A stretch of 64,000 nucleotides of DNA from Desulfomicrobium sp. ZS1 (GTDB lineage Bacteria; Desulfobacterota; Desulfovibrionia; Desulfovibrionales; Desulfomicrobiaceae): contig NZ_CP100351.1 of the NCBI RefSeq assembly GCF_024204645.1, positions 3,002,001 through 3,066,000 of the forward strand, written 5' to 3'. The position numbers and the translations under genes are program-made. The notes below the pieces were generated by a model. The model searched no databases. It was not told the origin of the DNA and saw only the letters and a program-made list of their open reading frames with translations. Positions 1 to 9,002 of the stretch are shown piece by piece (the stretch's first letter is position 1; each line of letters begins with the position of its first letter).

Positions 1-1659
1 GCATTGGCGCGCGGCCCGCGCGGCTCCGATTTCGAGTCGCCGTCGATCCTCTTTGATTTCGCCGAACAGTTCGGCCAGCTCTTTGCCTTGGAGCAGGCCT
101 GCCGCTCCAAGGCCATGGAAACGGTAGGAACCCTGGCGGCAGGGCAGAGGCTGTTTCTGAACATACATCCGCGCACTGTGGTCGACCCGACCTTCGCGCC
201 CGGGAAGACCCTTGAAATTCTGGACAAGCATGGTCTGAGGCCCGAGGATATCGTCTTTGAAATCACCGAGCGCCATTGCATCAAGGACTTCACCTCGTTT
301 CACAAAACCTTGGACCATTATCGCAGCCAGGGCTTCAAGATCGCCGTGGACGATGCCGGAACAGGCTACTCGGGCCTGTCCACCGTCGCGGCCCTGAAGC
401 CGGACTTCATCAAGGTCGACATGTCGCTGGTGCGCGATGTGGACAAAGACCCTGTGCGCAGGGCGCTGATGGAGACCATGGTCACCCTGGCCGGCCGCAT
501 CGGCTCGGAGATCATCGCCGAAGGGATCGAAACCAAGGGCGAGGCCCGGGCATTGATGGAAATCGGGGTCCATTACGGTCAGGGGTACTACTTGAGCCGC
601 CCGCATTTCCCCAAACCCGAGACCCACCTGGACATGAAGGAGCTGACCCCGCTTCGCGCCGACAACTTCGGCAGGCTCTCCTGCTCGATCCCCATCGGGC
701 AGCTCGCGCAAAAGACGCTGACGGTCAGTCCGCGCACTCCGGTTCAATCCGTGCAGCGGATCTTCGCCACAAATCCGGCTCTCTCAAGCGTGGTCGTCGT
801 CGAGGACGAAATGCCCCGGGGACTGGTCATGGGCTACAACCTGGACCGGCATCTGGCCACTCTTTACGGTCGGGCGCTGTACGCGGAAAAGCCCGTGGCC
901 GTGCTCATGGACGCCATGCCCATGATCGTCGATGAACGCGAACCCGTGGAATCCGTGGCCAAAAACGCCAACACCCGCGAAATGCTCAAAGCCTACGACG
1001 AGGTCATCGTCACCAGCGGCGGGCAATTTCTGGGCGTGGTCACGGTGCAGAAGATGCTGACCACCCTGGCGCAGGTGCAGGTCGAGATGGCCAAGGGCAC
1101 CAACCCCCTGACCGGCATCCCCGGCAATGTCGCTCTGGAAAAGGAGATCGAGATGCGGCTCAGGCGGGCCAAGCCCTTCTGCATGCTCTATGCGGACCTG
1201 GACAATTTCAAGGTCTACAACGACGTCTACGGTTTCAAGGATGGCGACTTCGTCATCCTGCTGCTGGGCCGCATCATGACCTGGGCCATCTCCCGGCACG
1301 GACACAGCTCAGACTTCCTGGCCCACATCGGCGGGGATGACTTCGTGGCCATGGTCAATCCGGAGAAGGCGGAACGCATCTGCCTGGCCGTGACCCGCTG
1401 CTTCAAGAGGCTCATCCTGAACTGCTACCACGCCCAGGACCGCGCCAGGGGATGGATCATGGGCAAGGGCCGCGACGGCAAGGAACAGCAGTTCCCCCTT
1501 GTCTCCGTCTCCATCGGCATCGTGGACTGCATGGCTCCGTGCAGCCTGCAGGCCCTGGGGGAAAAAGCGGCCCAGATAAAGGGATACGCCAAGACCCTGC
1601 CCGGCAATGTCTATGTCCGTGACCGGCGGGGCAGCTCCGGATGCGGACAGGCGGCCTGA
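1..1659 (+). CDS. EAL-CBS-GGDEF cyclic-di-GMP turnover protein (5' end cut by window)
   Basis: The frame is open from base 1, and the first residues ALARGPRG are the end of an EAL signature, so the gene starts upstream. The EAL phosphodiesterase domain covers roughly residues 1-215 of the visible part, with the motifs FLNIHP, EITER, DDAGTGYSGL, KVDMSLVR and AEGIET that carry metal-binding and catalytic residues. A pair of CBS-like segments follows (about 235-355), then a GGDEF domain (about 365-540) with LDNFKVYND and GGDDF. GGDDF suits an active cyclase; no RxxD inhibitory site is visible just before it. This domain order is known in bifunctional c-di-GMP proteins with a CBS sensory linker. 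Net activity cannot be read from sequence. Confidence 0.9.
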   Translation, partial: ALARGPRGSDFESPSILFDFAEQFGQLFALEQACRSKAMETVGTLAAGQRLFLNIHPRTVVDPTFAPGKTLEILDKHGLRPEDIVFEITERHCIKDFTSFHKTLDHYRSQGFKIAVDDAGTGYSGLSTVAALKPDFIKVDMSLVRDVDKDPVRRALMETMVTLAGRIGSEIIAEGIETKGEARALMEIGVHYGQGYYLSRPHFPKPETHLDMKELTPLRADNFGRLSCSIPIGQLAQKTLTVSPRTPVQSVQRIFATNPALSSVVVVEDEMPRGLVMGYNLDRHLATLYGRALYAEKPVAVLMDAMPMIVDEREPVESVAKNANTREMLKAYDEVIVTSGGQFLGVVTVQKMLTTLAQVQVEMAKGTNPLTGIPGNVALEKEIEMRLRRAKPFCMLYADLDNFKVYNDVYGFKDGDFVILLLGRIMTWAISRHGHSSDFLAHIGGDDFVAMVNPEKAERICLAVTRCFKRLILNCYHAQDRARGWIMGKGRDGKEQQFPLVSVSIGIVDCMAPCSLQALGEKAAQIKGYAKTLPGNVYVRDRRGSSGCGQAA

Positions 1660-1667
1660 ACTCTTCA

Positions 1668-1691
1668 GCCGCCCGGCTTCAGGCGGGCGGC
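1668..1691. terminator. Possible convergent terminator hairpin
   Basis: GCCGCCCG and CGGGCGGC form an 8-bp stem around an 8-base loop between the convergent EAL/GGDEF and MATE genes. It overlaps the last codons of the MATE gene and has no clear T run, so it is only a candidate. Confidence 0.35.
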
Positions 1692-3061
1692 CCTTTCTCC
1701 ACCACCAGCATGTGCCGCCATTTTCCCTGTCTGAAGCGCCACCAGCCCACAAGGGACAGCATGACCAGAAACGTGCAGCTCACGGCCCAGAAATAATACA
1801 GTCCAAAGCCAAGCCTGGCTCCGGCCAGAAGCGGCCCGACCATGACCATGATGACCAGCGCCAGGCGCGAGGTCATGACAAAGACCGTATCCCCCGCTCC
1901 TTTCAAGGCTCCGTAGACAATGAAGCTGACCCCGTCGAAGAACAGGTAGGCGACCACGATCATGAGCAGAATCCGGCCCATGTCGACCACCGAGGCAAAG
2001 GCGGCCGGATCCATGTCGCGGGGCTGGAACAGCTGCAGGACCGCTTCCGGAGCGAACAGGAACACCGCCGACATGACCGCCAGATAGGCAAAGGTCAGCA
2101 CCAGGCTGGCACGCACCACGACCGGCACGTCATCGGGCTTGCCGGCGCCCATGGCCTGCCCGACCAGGGTGCTGGTACCCATGGCGAAACCGACCAGAGG
2201 CATGAAGGCCAGGGCATTGATATTGAGGGCGATGTTGGTCGCGGCCAGCTCCATGGTCCCGAGCCGGCCGACCACGAAGATGAAGACCGTGAAGGCGAAG
2301 ATATCGAGAAAAAACTCCATCCCGCTCGGCAGGCCGTAGCGCATGAGCCGCAGCCAAAGGTCAAGCCGCAGCCGTCGATCCGTGGTCAGGCGGAAACGGG
2401 CATTCTCGCGGCGGCGCATGGCCATCCAGAGAATTGCCGTAATGAGCCCCCAGCTCATCACCGTGGCCAGACCTGCGCCAAAGATGCCCAGCTCCGGAAA
2501 CGGCCCGATGCCGTTGATGAGGCAATAATCGAGGGGGATGTTCAGGAGCATTCCCGCCAGGTTGGCGAGCATGACAACGCGCGTGCGGCCCAGGCCGGTA
2601 AAGAATCCGGCGAAAGCGCCGCCGGCGAGATGAATCCCCGCCCCCAGGCACAGGGTCCGAAAATAAATGGATTCAAGGACCTGAATCTCCCTGGAATGAC
2701 CTCCGAGCGCAAAAATGCCATCGGCGAGAAAGGCCATTCCCCCCAGCACGGCCGCCCCCAACAGCGCCACGTAGATGCCCTGCCAGACCGCCCTGCCGAC
2801 CATCTCGGGCCGCCCCTGGCCGGTGTACTGGGCCACGAACACGGACACATAGCTGGTAGTGCCCAGAAAAATCGTCATGGCCAAAAGCGCCATGATCCCG
2901 GCGGGCAAGGCTGCGGCAATGGCGTCGAGGGAATAGCGGGCCAGGAAGAGGCGGTCCGTGAACTCCATGACCGTGGTCGCGCCGAGGCTGACGACCAGGG
3001 GCATGGAAACCTTGAAGATGCGGCGATATATGATGGCGGTGGCCGGGGAAATGTGGATCAT
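1679..3061 (-). CDS. MATE family multidrug/sodium antiporter
   Basis: A 460-aa integral membrane protein of the usual MATE length, with about 12 hydrophobic segments in two similar halves. The N-terminus (residues 15-45) has the typical pattern with a conserved PL in helix 1 and TDRLFLARY in place of the usual VDxxxVG segment. The family exports cationic drugs or metabolites across the inner membrane using H+ or Na+ gradients; the substrate cannot be predicted. It stands alone, convergent with the EAL/GGDEF gene and separated from the next minus-strand gene by about 110 bp, so it is probably its own transcription unit. Confidence 0.85.
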   Translation of the reverse strand: MIHISPATAIIYRRIFKVSMPLVVSLGATTVMEFTDRLFLARYSLDAIAAALPAGIMALLAMTIFLGTTSYVSVFVAQYTGQGRPEMVGRAVWQGIYVALLGAAVLGGMAFLADGIFALGGHSREIQVLESIYFRTLCLGAGIHLAGGAFAGFFTGLGRTRVVMLANLAGMLLNIPLDYCLINGIGPFPELGIFGAGLATVMSWGLITAILWMAMRRRENARFRLTTDRRLRLDLWLRLMRYGLPSGMEFFLDIFAFTVFIFVVGRLGTMELAATNIALNINALAFMPLVGFAMGTSTLVGQAMGAGKPDDVPVVVRASLVLTFAYLAVMSAVFLFAPEAVLQLFQPRDMDPAAFASVVDMGRILLMIVVAYLFFDGVSFIVYGALKGAGDTVFVMTSRLALVIMVMVGPLLAGARLGFGLYYFWAVSCTFLVMLSLVGWWRFRQGKWRHMLVVEKGPPA

Positions 3062-3172
3062 GGGCTATGAGTGCCGCAAGAGCGGCCGACAGGCAAGAGC
3101 GCAGGAGGTCAGTGATCGAGTCGTAACATGAATTCGGATCGGACCGGAGTCGGTGCTTCTACGCGGAACGGC

Positions 3173-3928
3173 TCACCGGCCGTGGGTTTTCGCGTTGAGT
3201 CCGCACAGCAGGAACCCCAGAATTGGCCGACATTTTTCCGCGCAGGGCGCGAAAAACTGCCCGTGCCTGCGGGTGGCGGAACGATTTTCTCGGCCAACAA
3301 AAAATTCCGCGAGACCGAGCGGGGTCAGCCCGTGCAGGGCGGCGTGGTGCAAGAGCTTGGGCGCGCAGCATTCCCCCGTGCCCGTGGGCATGGAAGCACC
3401 CATGAACACGTCGGTCAGGGCCCTGGTCCGGCCGTGAAAATTGGTCAGTCGGTACAAGCCGAAGATGCGATCCATGAGATTTCGGGACAATTCGCGCCGC
3501 TCAGCCAGCATTGCCAGGCGATTCGGATCGTCCACGCCCAATCCCTGCATGCGGCGGGTCAAGTCCTTGATGCGCGGCTCGTCACGCTCAATGGTGCGCG
3601 CAAACTCCGCCGGGTCAAGAATGGGCGGGGCCCAGCCCGGCACTTCCCAGATTCCGTTGTACTGTCCGGAAAAGGCCTTCAGCACGCCCTGATTCCCAGC
3701 CTTGTCCGTATACAGGAGCACCCCGAACATCTGGCCTCGGGCAGGGCCGTTCAGGTAATCCAGGGAAAGACGCGAATCTTTTGCCTCCAGCCCAAGCCCG
3801 ATATGGCCGTGGCGTTCGAGCAGTCCCATCAATTCCAAGGCCTGGGGTACGGCAGGCGCGGCCGGAAGGACGTGCTCGCGTCCGCAGTCCCGGCAGAATC
3901 CGGCGCAATCAAAGGCGGAATATTCCAT
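3173..3928 (-). CDS. Stand-alone RluA-associated N-terminal domain protein
   Basis: A 251-aa protein. The reading frame extends further upstream, but the start at 3928 (MEYSAFDC) avoids a long overlap with the preceding regulator gene. From memory of the family, it resembles the N-terminal extension of long gammaproteobacterial RluA-type pseudouridine synthases: it has PTGTGECCAPKLLHHA, GLAEFFVG, and a late RRHGQFFAPCAEKC motif with paired cysteines. There is also a Cys pair near the start (CRDC). No synthase catalytic domain follows, so function is unknown. It starts 14 bp after the sigma-54 activator gene and probably ends the Lon-receiver/kinase/activator operon. Similarity is judged by eye. 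Confidence 0.6.
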   Translation of the reverse strand: MEYSAFDCAGFCRDCGREHVLPAAPAVPQALELMGLLERHGHIGLGLEAKDSRLSLDYLNGPARGQMFGVLLYTDKAGNQGVLKAFSGQYNGIWEVPGWAPPILDPAEFARTIERDEPRIKDLTRRMQGLGVDDPNRLAMLAERRELSRNLMDRIFGLYRLTNFHGRTRALTDVFMGASMPTGTGECCAPKLLHHAALHGLTPLGLAEFFVGRENRSATRRHGQFFAPCAEKCRPILGFLLCGLNAKTHGR

Positions 3929-3942
3929 ACCCCGCCTCCGGC

Positions 3943-5322
3943 CTACAATCCGTGACGCTTGATCTTGCGCCACAAAGAAGCCCGGTCGATGCCCAGCAGT
4001 TTGGCGGCCAGGGTGCGATTGTCCGCCGCGTGTTCCAGAGTCCACTGGATCTGATCGCGCTCGCACTCCTCCAGGGTCATGGGCTGCCTGTCCCCGGCCC
4101 GGCTGACATGCAGGGAGACTTCGCGCAGCTCCGGAGAAAGGTGGGCCGCACGGATCTCATCCCCGTTGCAAAAGACTACGGCCCGCTCGATGACGTTCTG
4201 CAGCTCGCGGACATTGCCCGGAAAGGCATAGCGACTCAGAATCTCCATCACTTCATCGGAAATGCCCGGAGCCGGGCGGTCCGTCTCCCGGCTGGCCTTT
4301 TCCGCGAAATAACGGGCCAACAGCGGCAGATCCTCCCGGCGCTGCACCAACGGCGGCATGTTCAGCACCAGGACGTGCAGACGGAAATACAGGTCCTGAC
4401 GAAAGCGGCCCACCTCCACTTCGGTTTTCAGATTTTTATTGGTCGCGGCCACGAGGCGCACGTCCACGGCGATATCGGCGGTGCCGCCCACGCGGCGGAT
4501 GGTCCGTTCCTGCACGGCGCGCAGCAGCTTGACCTGCATGGCCAGGGACATCTCGCCCACTTCGTCGAGGAAGAGCGTGCCGCCCTCAGCCGCCTCGAAC
4601 AGGCCCTTCTTTTGCCGGGTCGCGCCGGAAAAGGCCCCCTGCTCGTGCCCGAAAAGCTCGCTTTCAAGAAGCTCCTCGTTGAACGCCCCGCAATTGATGG
4701 CCAAAAAACGGGCCTCGGAGCGACGGCTGAAGAGATGCACCATGCGCGCCGCCACTTCCTTGCCCGTGCCCGTCTCCCCAAGGATCAGCACCGTGGCGTC
4801 GGACGGAGCGACCTGCGCGATGGTGCGCTTGAGTTCCACCATGCACGGGGCCGCGCCGAGCATGGGCACGGGCAGGGTCCGCTCGCGCAACTGCTCGCGC
4901 AGCCGGGTCACCTCCAGCCTAAGCCGTCGCTTTTCCAGCGCCTTGTGCACCAGCAGCCGGGCCTCGTCGATGCGGTACGGTTTGGCCAGATAGTCATAAG
5001 CCCCGGCCCGCATGGCTTCCACCGCCGTGTCCACCGTGGGGTAGCCGGTGATGACCACGACCTCGATGTCGGGATGGCGGGACTTGACCTCGCGCAAGAG
5101 GGCCAAGCCGTCCATGCCCTCCATCATCAGGTCAGTCAGGACCATGTCGAAATCCGAATCCTGTAAAAGGCCAAGGGCCTCGGGCCCACCTGATGCGGTC
5201 ACCGTGTCGTGACCCTGCCTGGCCAGGGCCAGGGCCAGATTGTCGCGCGAGATGGTCTCGTCATCGACCACCAGAATCCTGGCCGCAGGAATGGCCGGGG
5301 TCGTCTGCGCCGGGGCGTTCAT
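3943..5322 (-). CDS. NtrC-family sigma-54 response regulator
   Basis: 459 aa in the order receiver (about 14-128), AAA+ sigma-54 activator domain (about 155-395) and C-terminal Fis-type helix-turn-helix (about 415-459). The receiver has the acidic pair VDDE and the likely phospho-acceptor Asp64 in LTDLMM. Walker A is GETGTGKE at 182-189 and Walker B is TLFLDE near 249. The sigma-54 contact loop reads GAFSGA (229-234) instead of the usual GAFTGA, a conservative change. It overlaps the histidine kinase gene by 4 bp, so the two form a two-component pair. The likely target is the divergent sigma-54 promoter at 9003 with the dyads at 8836-8928 (inference from position). Confidence 0.93.
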   Translation of the reverse strand: MNAPAQTTPAIPAARILVVDDETISRDNLALALARQGHDTVTASGGPEALGLLQDSDFDMVLTDLMMEGMDGLALLREVKSRHPDIEVVVITGYPTVDTAVEAMRAGAYDYLAKPYRIDEARLLVHKALEKRRLRLEVTRLREQLRERTLPVPMLGAAPCMVELKRTIAQVAPSDATVLILGETGTGKEVAARMVHLFSRRSEARFLAINCGAFNEELLESELFGHEQGAFSGATRQKKGLFEAAEGGTLFLDEVGEMSLAMQVKLLRAVQERTIRRVGGTADIAVDVRLVAATNKNLKTEVEVGRFRQDLYFRLHVLVLNMPPLVQRREDLPLLARYFAEKASRETDRPAPGISDEVMEILSRYAFPGNVRELQNVIERAVVFCNGDEIRAAHLSPELREVSLHVSRAGDRQPMTLEECERDQIQWTLEHAADNRTLAAKLLGIDRASLWRKIKRHGL

Positions 5323-6779
5323 GCAGCCCCCGAATTCATGCGCGGCAGTCGGATGGTGAAGGTCGTGCCTTCGCCCACCGCGCTTTCAACGCTGATGGTT
5401 CCCCCATGCTTTTTGATGATGCCAAACACCACGGACAGCCCCAGGCCCGTGCCCGTTTCCTTCAACGTGAAAAAGGGGTCGAAGATGCGACCCATGTGTT
5501 CGGGGGCGATGCCCGCCCCGGTGTCGGTGACCTGCAGCACCGCCTCCGTCGAACCGGGTTCGGACGTGGCGGAAAGCGAGATCACGCCGGGCGGGGTGAT
5601 GGCGTGGATGGCGTTTATCATCAGGTTCAACAGCACCTCCTGAAAACGCTGGTTGTCCAGGGGCAGCACGATGTCCGCCGGAATATCGGTCAGGATGCGC
5701 ACCCCTGTCGGCACTTCGCTCGAAACCAGGGTCACGGCCCGCAGCACCACGGCCTGCAAGGATACGGACTTCAGACAAAAGTCCGTCTCGCGGGCAAATT
5801 CAAGCAACCCCTTGACGATGTCGCGCGACCGGCTGACCTCCTGATAAATGTTGTCGAGCATCTGCCGGGTCAGGGCCGGATCGACGGGCAGAGCCGCCTC
5901 CAGATCCTCCTGCAGAATCTGGCAGGAGGTGGAGATATTGTTGAGCGGATTGTTGAGCTGGTGGGCGATGCCCGAAGTGAGAACACCTAGCGAGGCCAGC
6001 TTCTTTTCCTGCAAGAGCTGGCTTTGTCTGCGTTCAAGCTCCTCGATCATGTGATTGAAGGCTTCGACCACGCCGCGGGTCTCATCGCTGGTGTCCGGCA
6101 GCGGCAAGGGCTCGAAATTGCCCTGCACGATCTGGCGGGCGGAGTGCTCGATAATGCCGAGGGCTCCGAAAATCCTGCGCCCGACCAGCCAGGAGAAGAA
6201 TATGGCCACCCCGGTGAACGCGGCGATGGCCAGGGCCAGCTGGTGCTTCAACGTCCCGACGATACCCAGGATTTGTTCACGCTGATAGATCACGAACCGC
6301 CTGACCACATCGACAAGATCCTTGCCCTGGTCGCGCAGTTCGATTCCCAGGGCGTCGTCCTCGCCATTACCGGCCCCCCCCTGCGCGCCGAGACTGGAAA
6401 ACAGCTCTTTGTAGCGCCGCAGATCGTCCCGCAATTGCGCCAGGGTCATCCGCCCCTTCAAATCGGCCCCGATCAGCCCCCCTTCCCGGGGTTCGATGCG
6501 CTCGATGATGGACAGGGCGGCGTCGCAATAGCGCAAGGTCTCCTGGTAGTCCTCTTGCAGCGCGTAGAGAAGATAGTTCTTCTCGTAACGGCGGATCTCC
6601 AGAATCTCGCTGCTCAGATCGTCCACGACCTCGGCCAGGGCCAAAGCATCCTCGATCTGCAGCAGATAGCGGTAGGAAATGCCTCCGAGCACGGAAAAAC
6701 CCAGGACGGACAGCACCATGCCGAAAAGAACGATGCGGCGGATCTTGCCGCTGGCAAAACGCGAGATCATGCCATACAT
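5319..6779 (-). CDS. Membrane sensor histidine kinase (HAMP, HisKA, HATPase)
   Basis: 486 aa. One membrane segment lies at about 16-38, an extracytoplasmic helical sensor region at about 40-177, and a second membrane segment at about 179-200, followed by HAMP. The phospho-acceptor is His273 in GIAHQLNNPL. The ATPase domain has N-box LMINAIHAI, DTGAGI and GTGLGLSV. The start at 6779 is supported by AGGAGG seven bases upstream and overlaps the Lon-receiver gene by 13 bp; the downstream activator overlaps by 4 bp. The kinase presumably phosphorylates the activator and possibly also the receiver inside the Lon protein. The signal is unknown. Confidence 0.93.
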   Translation of the reverse strand: MYGMISRFASGKIRRIVLFGMVLSVLGFSVLGGISYRYLLQIEDALALAEVVDDLSSEILEIRRYEKNYLLYALQEDYQETLRYCDAALSIIERIEPREGGLIGADLKGRMTLAQLRDDLRRYKELFSSLGAQGGAGNGEDDALGIELRDQGKDLVDVVRRFVIYQREQILGIVGTLKHQLALAIAAFTGVAIFFSWLVGRRIFGALGIIEHSARQIVQGNFEPLPLPDTSDETRGVVEAFNHMIEELERRQSQLLQEKKLASLGVLTSGIAHQLNNPLNNISTSCQILQEDLEAALPVDPALTRQMLDNIYQEVSRSRDIVKGLLEFARETDFCLKSVSLQAVVLRAVTLVSSEVPTGVRILTDIPADIVLPLDNQRFQEVLLNLMINAIHAITPPGVISLSATSEPGSTEAVLQVTDTGAGIAPEHMGRIFDPFFTLKETGTGLGLSVVFGIIKKHGGTISVESAVGEGTTFTIRLPRMNSGAA

Positions 6780-8794
6780 GGTGCGTCCTCCTGAGCGGCC
6801 AGGACCACGGCCAGGGCCTGCTCGACCCGTTCCACCAAGACCACCGGCGGCAGATCGGCGACACTCTCACGCAAGGCCGCCACATCGGCCGCGTTGGCGG
6901 CGGGCAGCACGACCGTGGCCGCCCGGCCGCGCAGAGCGGCCAGAATCTTTTCGCGCACCCCGCTGACCGGCAATACTCGACCCACCAGCGACAGCTCGCC
7001 GGACAGGGCCACGTCCGAACGCGCCGGGCGGCCCGTCAAAAGAGATATCAGGGCCACGGCGATGGTCAACCCGGCCGAGGGCCCATCCTTGGCAATACCG
7101 CCGGCCGGAATGTGGATGTGGATGTCGTGGCCTTCAAAGAAATCTGCGGCCACGCCCAGGGCTTGCGCGTTGCTGCGGATGAAGCTGAGCGCAATCTGGG
7201 CCGATTCCTTGAGCACCCCGCCCAGAGAGCCGGTCAGGATGAGCTGGCCCGGGCCGCTCATGCGCGTGGCCTCGACAAAGATGATCTCCCCGCCCGTCTC
7301 GGACCAGACCAGGCCCGTGGCCGTGCCGACGAGCCCTCCCGCCTCCGCCGCATCATGCCGAAACCGCGCCGGTCCGAGCAAAACCGCCGCGCCCTCGCTG
7401 GCCACGGGCGCGGCCACGGCCTGGACCCCGCCGTCCAGACGCAGACGGGCCAGCTTGCGGCACAGCCGCGCGATCTCGCGCTCAAGACCGCGCACCCCGG
7501 ACTCGTTGGTGTATTCGCGGATGATGCGCACCAGGGCCTCGGGAAGAATGGTGGGATACGGATTCGTCAGGCCGTGCCCCCGCAACTGGCGCGGCAGCAG
7601 GAAGCGGGTGGCGATATCAAGCTTCTCGGCCTCGGAGTATCCGGAGAACTGGACCACCTCCAGGCGGTCCAGCAGCGGGCCGGCCAAGCGTTCGACTCCG
7701 TTGGCCGTGGCGATGAAGAGCACCTCGGACAGATCGAAGGGCATCTCCAGATAGCGGTCCACGTAGCGCGAATTCTGTTCCGGATCGAGGATTTCGAGCA
7801 TGGCCATGGCCGGATCGCCCTTCACGTCCTGACCGATCTTGTCCATCTCATCGAGCATGAAGACCGGGTTGCGCACGCCCACGCTTTTCAGCGCCTGGAT
7901 GATGCGGCCAGGCATGGCTCCGACATAGGTCCGGCGGTGTCCGCGCAGCTCGGCCTCATCGCGTAGATCGGCCAAGGACATGCGGTAGAAACGCCGCCCC
8001 AGGGCCTCAGCGATGGCCTTGCCGACCGAGGTCTTGCCCACGCCCGGAGGCCCGACAAAGCACAGGATCGGCGAACGGTTGGCGTAGCGGTGCGTGCGCG
8101 AGAGCAGGGCCGAGCGCACCGCATCCCGCAATTCATTAAGATCTATCGGCTTTGAAAGATAATGCACGGCCCCGGTCTTCAAGGCCTGCACCGCCGTATC
8201 CACCGTGGCGTACCCTGTGACCAGAATGAATTTTGTGTCCGGGGCCACGGCCCTGGCCGCTTCAAGGAGCTGCATGCCGTCCATGCGGTCCATTTTCAGA
8301 TCCGTCACGATGCAATCGAACTCCTGGCGGGCAAGAAATGCCATGGCCTCCTCGCCGTTGGCCGCAACCTCGACCGCATACCCCTCCCGCGCCAGCACGT
8401 GGCGCAGGTTGGAACGCGCGATGGGCTCGTCATCGACGATGAGCAGCGAGGCCTGTCGCTTGGAATGCAGCACCCGAGACGCCAAGTGCTCCAGCACCCG
8501 CTCCCGGACCTGCCCCAGGCCCGCATGGCTGCCGTCGAACACTTCCGCCGCCTGCGCCAGATCGAGATTATCCCGCGTCATGGCGTTCCACGGCAACGAA
8601 AGCAACGTCTCCACGTAATTGAGCGCGATGGAATATTCCGCCACCGCCGCATCGGTTTTTTCCATGCGGCTGATTTCGGATTCAATGGCGCTTTGCACCG
8701 ACTCCGGCAATTCCGCCTGCCGGCATTTTTCCCGCAACCCCGTGGGGTCCGCCGGCTGCACCGGCGCCTCGAGTTCCTGTTTGCGAAAAAACAT
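6767..8794 (-). CDS. Lon-type ATP-dependent protease with embedded receiver domain
   Basis: 675 aa from the ATG at 8794, which has an AGGGGA ribosome site; the frame stays open further upstream, but that stretch covers the dyad sites and is unlikely to be coding. Residues 20-112 match the helical region before the Lon ATPase (LPWN, then an LASRVL end). A full response-regulator receiver (about 115-228, VDDE, Asp165 in VTDLKM, SKP) follows, then the Lon AAA+ module (Walker A GPPGVGKT at 248-255, Walker B FMLDE) and the Lon protease domain with Ser573 in KDGPSAGL and Lys616 in VREK. The usual N-terminal substrate-binding LON domain is absent. It heads an operon with a kinase and NtrC-type activator, which suggests phosphorylation-controlled proteolysis. 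Confidence 0.92.
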   Translation of the reverse strand: MFFRKQELEAPVQPADPTGLREKCRQAELPESVQSAIESEISRMEKTDAAVAEYSIALNYVETLLSLPWNAMTRDNLDLAQAAEVFDGSHAGLGQVRERVLEHLASRVLHSKRQASLLIVDDEPIARSNLRHVLAREGYAVEVAANGEEAMAFLARQEFDCIVTDLKMDRMDGMQLLEAARAVAPDTKFILVTGYATVDTAVQALKTGAVHYLSKPIDLNELRDAVRSALLSRTHRYANRSPILCFVGPPGVGKTSVGKAIAEALGRRFYRMSLADLRDEAELRGHRRTYVGAMPGRIIQALKSVGVRNPVFMLDEMDKIGQDVKGDPAMAMLEILDPEQNSRYVDRYLEMPFDLSEVLFIATANGVERLAGPLLDRLEVVQFSGYSEAEKLDIATRFLLPRQLRGHGLTNPYPTILPEALVRIIREYTNESGVRGLEREIARLCRKLARLRLDGGVQAVAAPVASEGAAVLLGPARFRHDAAEAGGLVGTATGLVWSETGGEIIFVEATRMSGPGQLILTGSLGGVLKESAQIALSFIRSNAQALGVAADFFEGHDIHIHIPAGGIAKDGPSAGLTIAVALISLLTGRPARSDVALSGELSLVGRVLPVSGVREKILAALRGRAATVVLPAANAADVAALRESVADLPPVVLVERVEQALAVVLAAQEDAPCMA

Positions 8795-8835
8795 CGAGAG
8801 TCCCCTGTACCCAGCCTGTTCCGTTTTTGGCCTTT

Positions 8836-8928
8836 TGTTGCGTTTTGCAACAGCGCTGCAATCTGCATCAACCCCGACAAGCTGGACTTTGTTATGGTTT
8901 TCACGATCAGGCGCTGCAATCTGCAACA
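8836..8928. promoter_or_regulatory. Three imperfect dyads, likely NtrC-type upstream activator sites
   Basis: Three copies of the form YGYTGC-N5-GCAWCA lie at 8836-8852 (TGTTGC/GCAACA, perfect dyad), 8854-8870 (CGCTGC/GCATCA) and 8912-8928 (CGCTGC/GCAACA). Copies 2 and 3 also share the 15-mer GCGCTGCAATCTGCA. They lie 75-167 bp upstream of the sigma-54 element at 9003, the normal range for enhancer sites, and just before the divergent Lon-receiver operon. Confidence 0.7.
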
Positions 8929-9002
8929 TAGCCCGAAATCCCGCCCATACTCCAGTCCTGATTAACATCAATTATTTCAAATAAGTAGAATTTTTACAAA
9001 CA

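Noticed and set aside
1607-3070. 487-aa plus-strand ORF antisense to the MATE gene
   Set aside because: Rich in Gly, His, Gln and Asp without any fold pattern; it mirrors the membrane-protein codons of the MATE gene and is a high-GC shadow frame.
8795-8971. N-terminal extension of the Lon-receiver protein
   Set aside because: It would run through the dyad sites, has no Lon-like sequence, and the ATG at 8794 has a good ribosome site.
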